64,000 nucleotides of DNA from Intestinimonas butyriciproducens. Lineage in GTDB: Bacteria; Bacillota; Clostridia; Oscillospirales; Oscillospiraceae. The position numbers and the translations under genes were made by a program. The DNA lies in NCBI RefSeq assembly GCF_004154955.1, contig NZ_CP011524.1, forward strand, positions 1,240,001 through 1,304,000, given 5' to 3'. The number at the start of each line of letters is the position of its first letter. Positions within the stretch are counted from its first letter, which is position 1. The notes under the pieces were generated by a model. It worked only from the letters and a program-made list of their open reading frames with translations. It ran no database searches and was not told the origin of the DNA. Below, in pieces: positions 36,665 to 44,014 of the stretch.

Positions 36665-37420
36665 TTACAGTACGTCTTCGTCGTACCACAGTTGGGTCAT
36701 ATAGAGTCCGCCGGGTGGGACGGTGGGGCCGGCGGCGGTCCGATTCCTGCTTTCCAGGATGGCGCTCACGTCCTCGGGGGCAAACTTGCCCTCGGCGGCG
36801 TAAACGCAGGTACCCACCATAGCCCGTACCATATTGTAGAGGAACCCGTTGGCACATACCCGGCACTCGATGAGATCGCCGGTGCGAGTGATGTTGAAGT
36901 AGTGGACGGTACGCACCGGGGACCTGACCTCCGTGCCCACAGCGCGGACGGCGGAAAAGTCGTGGGTGCCCACAAAGCAGTCCGCAGCGCGCTGCATGAT
37001 GGATTCGTCCAGATGTTTGGGATAGAACCAGGCTCGGTTGACATAAAAAGCATTTCCCAGCCTGGAGTTATAGATGCGGTAGGTGTACTCCTTCCTGAGA
37101 CAGGACCCAATGGCGTTGAAATGCTCCGGTACCTCGGTGGCCTTGACCACCACGATATCGTCGGGAAGACGGGTGTTCACCGCCAGAGGGATGCGGTCCG
37201 TAGGAATGGAGGAACGGGTGTGGAAATTGGCGATATACACCTCCGCATGGACGCCGGCGTCCGTGCGCCCCGCCCCGGTACACTTGACGGGGTGGCACAC
37301 CACCGTGGAGAGGGCCTTTTCCAGCGTCTCGGCCACGGAGACGGCGTTCTTCTGCACCTGCCAGCCGTGGTAGGCGGTGCCCACGTACATCAATTTCAGG
37401 GCAATATTTCTCTCCTGCAT
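36665..37420 (-). CDS. truA: tRNA pseudouridine38-40 synthase
   Basis: TruA modifies U38-U40 in the anticodon stem-loop. The catalytic aspartate is Asp54 in GAGRTDAGVHAE. RNIALKLMYVGTAYHGWQ is the classic start and VRAMVGTCVYAAEGK lies near the end. ATG 37420 gives 251 residues; the open frame beyond it has no TruA character. It lies 11 bases downstream of ecfT, as in many Firmicutes, where truA ends the ECF operon. Confidence 0.96.
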   Translation of the reverse strand: MQERNIALKLMYVGTAYHGWQVQKNAVSVAETLEKALSTVVCHPVKCTGAGRTDAGVHAEVYIANFHTRSSIPTDRIPLAVNTRLPDDIVVVKATEVPEHFNAIGSCLRKEYTYRIYNSRLGNAFYVNRAWFYPKHLDESIMQRAADCFVGTHDFSAVRAVGTEVRSPVRTVHYFNITRTGDLIECRVCANGFLYNMVRAMVGTCVYAAEGKFAPEDVSAILESRNRTAAGPTVPPGGLYMTQLWYDEDVL

Positions 37421-37431
37421 GGCGCCTCCCG

Positions 37432-38241
37432 TCAAAAAAGCGTCGTGCGGCGCAGCAGGATGACGACGGCCACCAGGACGGCGCTCCCCACCAGGGTGAG
37501 ATAATCCCGCGCCTCGAACTTGAGTTGACGCAGGCGGGTGCGGCCCTCGCCGCCGTGGTAGCAGCGGCACTCCATGGCCACGGCCAGTTCGTCGGCCCGC
37601 CGGAAGGCAGAGATAAAGAGGGGGACCAGCAGGGGGACCAGGGCTTTGGCCTTCTGGAGGAGGTCTCCGGTGTCGAAGTCGGCGCCCCGCGCCTTTTGGG
37701 CGGACATGATCTTGTCGGTCTCCTCGATCAAGGTGGGGATGAACCGGAGGGCGATGGACATCATCATACTCAGCTCATGGACGGGGACCCGAACCTTTTT
37801 GAGGGGGCCCAGCAGCTTTTCCAGGCCGTCGGTGAGCATGATGGGAGAGGTAGTATAGGTGAGCAGGAAGGTGCAGGTGATGAGAAGGGTGATGCGCAGG
37901 ATCATGAAGAAAGCGGCCCACAGACCCTCCACGGTGATCTTCAGAAACTTCCACTGCCAAATGGGGTCGCCGGGAGTGTAGAAGATATTGAGGATGGCGG
38001 TGAGCACGATGATGAAAAGGATCGGCTTCATGCCACGCAGAATGGTCTTGAGATGCACTTTGGAGACGGCGATGGCGCAGGCCAGTACCGCCAGAAGGAG
38101 CCCATAGGCCAGAAGTCCCTTGGCGGTGAAGAGGGCCACGATATAGAGCACCACGAAGAGCAGCTTGGTCCTGGGGTCCAGCTTGTGGATGACGGTGGAG
38201 CCAGGAAAGTATTGGCCCAGTGTAATGTCCTTCAGCGCCAT
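37432..38241 (-). CDS. ecfT: energy-coupling factor transporter transmembrane protein
   Basis: EcfT (269 residues) is the membrane scaffold linking the two ATPases to exchangeable vitamin-binding S proteins. It has about five helices and two cytoplasmic coupling helices with the A-R-G-like motifs (QKARGADFDTG and AMECRCYHGGEG). The second motif is usually ARGY; here it reads CRCY. The start overlaps the ecfA2 stop. Confidence 0.94.
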   Translation of the reverse strand: MALKDITLGQYFPGSTVIHKLDPRTKLLFVVLYIVALFTAKGLLAYGLLLAVLACAIAVSKVHLKTILRGMKPILFIIVLTAILNIFYTPGDPIWQWKFLKITVEGLWAAFFMILRITLLITCTFLLTYTTSPIMLTDGLEKLLGPLKKVRVPVHELSMMMSIALRFIPTLIEETDKIMSAQKARGADFDTGDLLQKAKALVPLLVPLFISAFRRADELAVAMECRCYHGGEGRTRLRQLKFEARDYLTLVGSAVLVAVVILLRRTTLF

Positions 38242-39107
38242 TACCTCGCCCCCTTTCGGGCCAGGCAGTCGCGAACGGCGGCCTTGGCCTGCTCGATGGT
38301 ATAGACGGAGGGATCGACGTCTACGCCCATGGCCTTGAGCCGGTGGAAGACCCGGGTCACCTGGGGAACGCCCAGACCCATCGCTTCCAGCTCATCCCCG
38401 TGAGCAAAGACCTCTCTGGGCGGGCCGGAGAAGGGGATACGCCCGCCGCTGACCACGACCAGGCGGTCCACAGTGCGGGCCACCTCCTCCATGGAGTGGG
38501 AGACCAGGATAATGGTGGCGTTTTTGGCCCTGTGATAGTCGCGGATGTTGCCCAGAATGGATTCCACGCCCACAGGGTCCAGACCGGCGGTGGGCTCGTC
38601 CAGCACCAAAACGGCGGGCTCCATGGCGATGACGCCGGCAATGGCGACCCGGCGCTTCTGGCCGCCGGAGAGCTCGAAGGGGGACTTTTCCAGCACCGGG
38701 TCGGCAAGCCCCACAAAGGCTGCGGCGTCCCGGACCCGACGGTCAATCTCCGCCTCGTCAAGCCCCATGTTGCGGGGGCCGAAGGAGATATCCTTGTAAA
38801 CCGTCTCCTCAAAGAGCTGGTACTCCGGATACTGAAAGACCAAGCCTACCTGAAAGCGGGTCTGGCGGGTGCGCTCCTTGGTCTCCCAGATGTCGCGCCC
38901 TTCGAAGAGGACCCGGCCCGAGGTGGGCTTCAGCAGGGCGTTCAAATGCTGGATCAGAGTGGACTTGCCGGAACCCGTCCGGCCGATGATGCCGAGATAT
39001 TCCCCGCGGTAGGCGGTGAAGTCCACATCCACCAGGGCGCCGTGCTCGAAAGGGGTGCCGGCGGAGTAGATGTGGCTGAGCTTTTCCGTCTGAATGATCG
39101 CTTCCAA
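38241..39107 (-). CDS. ecfA2: ECF transporter ATPase EcfA2
   Basis: An ABC ATPase of 288 residues: Walker A GRTGSGKSTLIQHLN, Q-loop FQYPEYQLFEET, signature ELSGGQKRRVAIAG, Walker B VLVLDEPTAGLD. FQYPEYQLFEETV is typical of EcfA2. It works as a heterodimer with EcfA1. The small-protein gene at 39184 separates it from ecfA1, which is uncommon. Confidence 0.95.
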   Translation of the reverse strand: MEAIIQTEKLSHIYSAGTPFEHGALVDVDFTAYRGEYLGIIGRTGSGKSTLIQHLNALLKPTSGRVLFEGRDIWETKERTRQTRFQVGLVFQYPEYQLFEETVYKDISFGPRNMGLDEAEIDRRVRDAAAFVGLADPVLEKSPFELSGGQKRRVAIAGVIAMEPAVLVLDEPTAGLDPVGVESILGNIRDYHRAKNATIILVSHSMEEVARTVDRLVVVSGGRIPFSGPPREVFAHGDELEAMGLGVPQVTRVFHRLKAMGVDVDPSVYTIEQAKAAVRDCLARKGAR

Positions 39108-39183
39108 AGGAAATCAGTCCTAACGTTATAGTGGTGCACGCCCGGATATGGGTCGCGCCCTAGAACGAGAAAATGCGCAGTGG

Positions 39184-39432
39184 TTACGGTTGTTCCAATT
39201 GATTCACGCATTCACGCAGAGAGGAGATTTGGGCTTCCAAGAGGCGGACACGCCGCCAAAGAGCGGCGATAAGCCCGCCGACAGCGGTGAGAATCAGGCT
39301 GAAGAATATCCTGGCGCCTAGGGAGAGATAGAGTTCAAAGGTGTAGCCGCAAATGGTAAATACAAATATAAATGTTAGAAAAAGGATAATACAGATTCCG
39401 GCCAGCGGGTGAAAGCTTGGGTCGCTCAGCAT
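39184..39432 (-). CDS. small two-helix membrane protein inside the ecf operon
   Basis: An 82-residue protein starting at ATG 39432, which overlaps the end of ecfA1. It has two hydrophobic helices (ICIILFLTFIFVFTICGYTF and FFSLILTAVGGLIAALW) and a short C-terminal coiled segment (RRVRLLEAQISSLRECVNQLEQ). The DNA is clearly more AT-rich than both neighbours, which hints at a later insertion. No family is recognised. Confidence 0.6.
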   Translation of the reverse strand: MLSDPSFHPLAGICIILFLTFIFVFTICGYTFELYLSLGARIFFSLILTAVGGLIAALWRRVRLLEAQISSLRECVNQLEQP

Positions 39433-40292
39433 GGGGGATTCGCTCCTTCCTTCTCCAGAAGGCGATATAGCGCCTGGGCACACTCTTCGTCGGAGAGGGC
39501 GTCCAGGGGCAGCGCCAGCCCCTCCTGCCGGAGTTCATAGCACAGCTCCACCGTCTCGGGGACGGTGAGCCCCACGGCCTTAAGGCCCTCCACGTCGGCA
39601 AAGACCTCTTTGGGTGTGCCGTCCGCCACCACATGGCCGCCGGCCATGACCACCAGGCGGTCCGCCTGGGCGGCCTCGTCCATATGGTGGGTGATGAGGA
39701 CCACCGTGACGCCGGCCCTCCGGTTGAGCTGCTTGACGGTATCCATGACCTCTTTGCGGCCCACGGGGTCCAGCATGGCGGTGGGCTCGTCCAGCACGAT
39801 GCAGCGGGGGCGCATGGCGATGACGCCGGCAATGGCGACCCGCTGCTTTTGGCCGCCGGAGAGCAGATGGGGGGCATGCTCCCGAAATTCATACATACCC
39901 ACCGCCTTCAGCGCGTCGTCCACGCGCCGGCGGATCTCGGCGGGGGGGATGCCGAGGTTTTCGGGGGCGAAAGCCACGTCCTCCTCCACCACGTTGGCGA
40001 CGATCTGGTTATCCGGGTTTTGAAAGACCATACCCACCGTGCGGCGGATATCCAGCAGCAGATTGTCGTCGGCGGTATCCATGCCGCTGACAAATACCTT
40101 GCCGCCGGACGGCAGCAAAATGGCGTTCATATGCTTGGCCAATGTGGACTTGCCGGAGCCGTTATGCCCCAGCACGGCGACAAAGGACCCCTCCTCGATC
40201 TCCAGATTCACGCCGTCCAGCACCACGGGGGAGACGCCTTCGGCAGTGGTGTAGGAGAAGTGAAGGTCCTGTGTTTGAATGATACTGCCCAT
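39426..40292 (-). CDS. ecfA1: ECF transporter ATPase EcfA1
   Basis: An ABC ATPase of 288 residues: Walker A GHNGSGKSTLAKHMN, Q-loop FQNPDNQIVANVVEEDVAF (EcfA1-type), signature LLSGGQKQRVAIAG, Walker B CIVLDEPTAMLD. First gene of the module ecfA1, small membrane protein, ecfA2, ecfT, truA on the minus strand. It energises RibU and possibly other S components elsewhere in the genome. Confidence 0.95.
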   Translation of the reverse strand: MGSIIQTQDLHFSYTTAEGVSPVVLDGVNLEIEEGSFVAVLGHNGSGKSTLAKHMNAILLPSGGKVFVSGMDTADDNLLLDIRRTVGMVFQNPDNQIVANVVEEDVAFAPENLGIPPAEIRRRVDDALKAVGMYEFREHAPHLLSGGQKQRVAIAGVIAMRPRCIVLDEPTAMLDPVGRKEVMDTVKQLNRRAGVTVVLITHHMDEAAQADRLVVMAGGHVVADGTPKEVFADVEGLKAVGLTVPETVELCYELRQEGLALPLDALSDEECAQALYRLLEKEGANPPC

Positions 40293-40336
40293 AAAAAGAC
40301 TCCTTTGATGGAATGGGGACCTGCCGGATATGCAGC

Positions 40337-41203
40337 CTAGCGGTCGGCCACCCAGCGCCCGGTGGCCCCGGCTGGAAGGACCAGGCCGCTGTCGGTAACG
40401 GGGAGCCCCAGCTCACCGCTGTCGGTATGGCCGCCGTGGCGCTTTGTGACCACCGTTTCCAAAATATAGGTGAGCACCGACGGAGCAAGCCCTGTGGTGT
40501 AGGAGTTGATCAGAAAGAAAAGGGGCTCTTTGGAGAGTACGCCCGCCACCAACTCCACAAAGGGATAGAGGTTGTCCTCCAGCTTCCAGACCTCGCCGGA
40601 AGGGCCGCGCCCATAGGAGGGGGGGTCCATGATGACGGCATCGTACCGTCGGCCCCGTCGAATCTCACGCTCTACAAACTTGCCGCAGTCGTCGATGATC
40701 CAGCGGATGGGCGCGCCCTCCAAGCCGGAAAGCTTGGCGTTCTCACGGGCCCAGCTCACCATGCCCTTGGCGGCGTCCACATGGCACACCGAGGCCCCCG
40801 CGGCCGCGCAGGCCACGGTGGCTCCGCCGGTATAGGCAAAAAGATTGAGCACGGAGATGGGGCGGTTTGCCTTGCGGATGCGCTCCATGCAGAAATCCCA
40901 GTTGGCGGCCTGCTCAGGGAAAAGGCCGGTGTGCTTGAAGTTCATGGGTTTGACCTGAAAGGTGAGGTCCCGATAAGCGATCTTCCACTGCTGGGGCACA
41001 TCCTTCTTTTCCCACTGGCCGCCTCCGGTGGAGGAACGGGCATATCGGGCGTCGGGACGGCGCCACAGCGGGTCCTCTCTGGCAGTGTCCCAGATGGCCT
41101 GGGGATCGGGCCGCACCAGGATGCAGTCTCCCCATCGCTCCAGCTTTTCCCCTCTGCCGCAGTCGATGAGCTCATAGTCGCGCCATTTATCCGAGACCCA
41201 CAT
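40337..41203 (-). CDS. class I SAM-dependent RNA methyltransferase (RlmI-like)
   Basis: A 288-residue methyltransferase. SAM-binding VLNLFAYTGGATVACAAAGA and the catalytic-side DPPSYGRGP are typical of the RlmI/RlmK (COG1092) group that methylates rRNA bases. An N-terminal segment with IDCGRGEKLERWGD replaces the usual PUA domain. ATG 41203 is nine bases after GGGAGG; an ATG at 41227 is the alternative. It is 45 bases upstream of ecfA1. The RNA target is not known. Confidence 0.82.
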   Translation of the reverse strand: MWVSDKWRDYELIDCGRGEKLERWGDCILVRPDPQAIWDTAREDPLWRRPDARYARSSTGGGQWEKKDVPQQWKIAYRDLTFQVKPMNFKHTGLFPEQAANWDFCMERIRKANRPISVLNLFAYTGGATVACAAAGASVCHVDAAKGMVSWARENAKLSGLEGAPIRWIIDDCGKFVEREIRRGRRYDAVIMDPPSYGRGPSGEVWKLEDNLYPFVELVAGVLSKEPLFFLINSYTTGLAPSVLTYILETVVTKRHGGHTDSGELGLPVTDSGLVLPAGATGRWVADR

Positions 41204-41302
41204 ACCTCTGGTCCTCCCTGTTTCCATGCAAATCGCTTGATTATATCATAAAAAAAGGAGGGGGTCAATTCTTACCGCAACGAGGAAATCCCGCAGAAAA
41301 CA

Positions 41303-41331
41303 TTGAGTTGGGGCGGGAAATGTGGTAAAAT
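41303..41331 (+). promoter_or_regulatory. promoter of the DivIVA-like gene
   Basis: TTGAGT (41303-41308) and TAAAAT (41326-41331) are 17 bases apart, with TGG before the -10. The gene starts 33 bases later. Confidence 0.7.
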
Positions 41332-41364
41332 AGCAAAATCAGAAGAAACGGGAGGTAACGTCCT

Positions 41365-42066
41365 ATGAATCCAGCCGAAAACTCCTTTCGGACCGCCGTT
41401 GTGGGCGGGTTTAACCGTCAGGACGTCCTGAACTATATCGAGTCCAGCGCAAGGGAGTCCAAGGAACGGGTCGCCGCGCTGCAAAAAGAGGCGGAGGAGG
41501 CCAAACAGGCCGGAGAGGCTGCCCGCAGAGAGGCCGATGCCGCCAAGGGGCGCGAGGATGTGCTGAAGCGGGACCTGGAGCGGCTGCAGAAGGCGGAGGC
41601 AGAAAAGAGCGCCTCTCTGGAGAGCGCCCAGTCCGATCTGGAGCAGGTGCGCCGGGAATTGGCGGAGCTGCGGGAAGCACTGGGTGCCCTTAAGGACAAG
41701 GCGGCCCGGTGGGAGAGCGGCGCGAAGGCCTATGCGGAGCTCAAGGACCGCACCGCCACCATTGAGCTGGAGGCCCACCAGAGGGCCAGGGCCATTGAGA
41801 GCCAGGCCGAGGAAAAGGCGAAAAAGGTCCGTACGGCGGCGGAACAGATCCTGTATAAAGTGCAGGCGGGCTACGGACGCCTGCGGGGAGATGTGGATGC
41901 CACCATTACCCATGCCTCCGGCGAGATGGACCGGGTGGACAGGGCGCTGGAGCAGGTGCGCGCCGAGTTTGCTGAGCACGACGCGGCACTGGAGCGTCTC
42001 CTCCAGTCCTGCCGGGAGTGTACCGGCTGTAAGGCGCCGGAGCCCCTTCCTCTGGATGACAAGTAG
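41365..42066 (+). CDS. DivIVA-domain coiled-coil protein
   Basis: A 233-residue cytoplasmic protein. The first 25 residues (FRTAVVGGFNRQDVLNYIES) match the membrane-curvature-binding start of DivIVA/GpsB proteins. Residues about 30-160 are almost unbroken coiled coil, with a shorter helix after. Four cysteines cluster near the end (SCRECTGCK). It is a single-gene unit with its own promoter and terminator. A role in cell division or pole organisation is likely from the family. Confidence 0.75.
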   Translation: MNPAENSFRTAVVGGFNRQDVLNYIESSARESKERVAALQKEAEEAKQAGEAARREADAAKGREDVLKRDLERLQKAEAEKSASLESAQSDLEQVRRELAELREALGALKDKAARWESGAKAYAELKDRTATIELEAHQRARAIESQAEEKAKKVRTAAEQILYKVQAGYGRLRGDVDATITHASGEMDRVDRALEQVRAEFAEHDAALERLLQSCRECTGCKAPEPLPLDDK

Positions 42067-42074
42067 CGCTGAAA

Positions 42075-42103
42075 GGGCGGGCCGAAAAACGGCCCGCCCT
42101 TTT
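42075..42103 (+). terminator. terminator
   Basis: GGGCGGGCCG and CGGCCCGCCC form a 10-base stem around AAAAA, followed by TTTT, nine bases after the DivIVA-like gene. Confidence 0.88.
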
Positions 42104-42175
42104 CATAGACCGCCGGCGGTTATTTTTTCGCAAAACGGTACAAACTGACCCAAATGAGATTTGGGAGGTTTTTCT

Positions 42176-42922
42176 ATGGACGAGACCAGACAGAGGCAGG
42201 AGACCGGGGGAGAGGACGCCGAGGAGCGGGACAGCCGGCAGCAGCAGATCGTGGATATGGGCTCCGCCACCATCAAAACGGAAAAGGGGACCATCCACAC
42301 GCTCACCATTGTGGGACAGATCGAGGGGCACCAGATCCTGCCCCCCACCAGCAAATCCACAAAATATGAACATGTTATGCCCTTGCTGGCCTCGGTGGAG
42401 GAGAGCGACGAGGTGGACGGACTGCTTATCCTGCTCAACACGGTAGGGGGAGACATTGAGGCGGGGCTTGCCATTTCAGAACTCATCTCCAGCATGCGGA
42501 AGCCCACGGTCTCCCTGGTCCTGGGCGGCGGGCATTCCATCGGGGTGCCCCTGGCGGTGTCGGCCAAGGTCTCCTTCATTGCGCCATCCGCGGCCATGAC
42601 CATCCACCCGGTCCGCCTGTCCGGGACGGTCATCGGTGTCAGCCAGACCTTTAACTATTTCGAACGGATCCAGGACAGGATCATTACGTTTGTCACCCGT
42701 AATAGCCGCGTGAAGCGGGAGGACTTTACGAAGCTGATGCTCCAGACGGGGGAACTGGCGGCCGACATAGGCAGCGTGATCTATGGAGAGCAGGCGGTGC
42801 AGTTGGGTCTCATCGACCGCATCGGCGGCCTTGCCGACGCGCTGGAGTGCCTGCACGGCATGATCGAAGAGGAGCGGCGGGAAAAGCAGACGCCTCTGGG
42901 GTCTGGCAAAAGCCGCGTGTGA
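42176..42922 (+). CDS. tepA: ClpP-like serine protease TepA
   Basis: A 248-residue member of the ClpP/crotonase fold related to TepA of Bacillus, reported to help protein translocation. NTVGGDIEAGLAIS forms the oxyanion region and the nucleophile serine is in GGGHSIGVPLA; the general-base His is likely in AMTIHPVRL. ATG 42176 follows TTGGGAGG. As in Bacillus it lies close to the SpoIIIE/FtsK gene, with uppP between them here. Confidence 0.88.
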   Translation: MDETRQRQETGGEDAEERDSRQQQIVDMGSATIKTEKGTIHTLTIVGQIEGHQILPPTSKSTKYEHVMPLLASVEESDEVDGLLILLNTVGGDIEAGLAISELISSMRKPTVSLVLGGGHSIGVPLAVSAKVSFIAPSAAMTIHPVRLSGTVIGVSQTFNYFERIQDRIITFVTRNSRVKREDFTKLMLQTGELAADIGSVIYGEQAVQLGLIDRIGGLADALECLHGMIEEERREKQTPLGSGKSRV

Positions 42923-43106
42923 GCCCGGCGCGCGGCAGCGCAGGCAGGACACGCGAGCTCCTTCGGATGGTCAGGCAGGCGGGGCCTCCCAATCGTGTGG
43001 GAGCTCCGCATAAAATGCTGGAAATGTTTTGCCCCGTGTGGTAATATACTTTTGTATGCCCATCGGACATGTCCGGCGGGACTTTATTTACCTAGGGGGA
43101 ACCGTT

Positions 43107-43952
43107 GTGAGTTACCTGTTTTCCGTTGCCATGGGCTTTCTTCAGGGCGTGGCGGAGTTCTTGCCCATTTCCAGCTCCGGCCACCTGGCCCTGTTCCAGT
43201 ATTTTTTCGGCGGACAGAATCCGGAGGAGACCGACCTCCTCTTTACGGTGCTGCTCCATTTTGGAACACTGGTGGCCGTATGCGTCTACTACTGGCAGGA
43301 TGTTGTGGATATGATCCGGGAGTTTTTCCTGGGAATCGGATCTCTGTTTTCCCAAAAGGGCGGCAGGGCCGCGCCGCCCCCGCCGGCCCGTCGTCTGGTG
43401 CTGATGATCGTTGTGGCGACCCTGCCCTTGTTCGCGGTCCTGCCCGTGAAAAGCAAGGTGGAGGCTGCTTTTACCAACGTGATTTTCGTCTCCGTCGCCC
43501 TCATAGCCACCGGCTTTCTTCTGTTTTTTTCCGATCGGGTCGCACAGGGCCGAAAGACAGCCAGAACTGCGACTATAAAAGACGCGCTCTTGGTGGGCTG
43601 TGCGCAGGCGGTGGGAACTCTGCCGGGCATCTCTCGGGCCGGCTCCACCATCTCAGCCGGGATGCTCTGCGGCTTTGAGCGCAGCTTCGCCGTCCGCTTT
43701 TCCTTCCTGATGTCTCTGCCCGCCGTGTTCGGCGCCAATCTGCTGGAGCTCATCGACGTGGCAAAGGAGGGCGGCTTTCAGATGGAGCTGCTGCCCATGT
43801 ACCTGGTGGGCATGGCGGTCTCCGGCGTGGTGGGATACTTTGCGATCCGGCTGGTAAACCTGCTGGCGGACAAAGGTAAATTCGGAAAATTCGCCTATTA
43901 TTGCTGGGCGGTGGGCCTGATCTCCCTGGTTGCCAGCTTTTTTGTAAAATAA
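43107..43952 (+). CDS. uppP: undecaprenyl-diphosphatase
   Basis: An integral membrane phosphatase (281 residues) that recycles the lipid carrier for wall synthesis and confers bacitracin tolerance. GVAEFLPISSSGHL and GTLPGISRAGSTI are the two catalytic motifs. About eight helices are visible. The start is GTG 43107, seven bases after AGGGGGA. It would also recycle carrier used by the glycan and wecA/tagO pathways in this window. Confidence 0.96.
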   Translation: MSYLFSVAMGFLQGVAEFLPISSSGHLALFQYFFGGQNPEETDLLFTVLLHFGTLVAVCVYYWQDVVDMIREFFLGIGSLFSQKGGRAAPPPPARRLVLMIVVATLPLFAVLPVKSKVEAAFTNVIFVSVALIATGFLLFFSDRVAQGRKTARTATIKDALLVGCAQAVGTLPGISRAGSTISAGMLCGFERSFAVRFSFLMSLPAVFGANLLELIDVAKEGGFQMELLPMYLVGMAVSGVVGYFAIRLVNLLADKGKFGKFAYYCWAVGLISLVASFFVK

Positions 43953-44014
43953 AGATGAAATCACAGCGCGGCCACGGCAGATCCGCGGCCGCCGGCCCCT
44001 GAAAGGATGATTCC

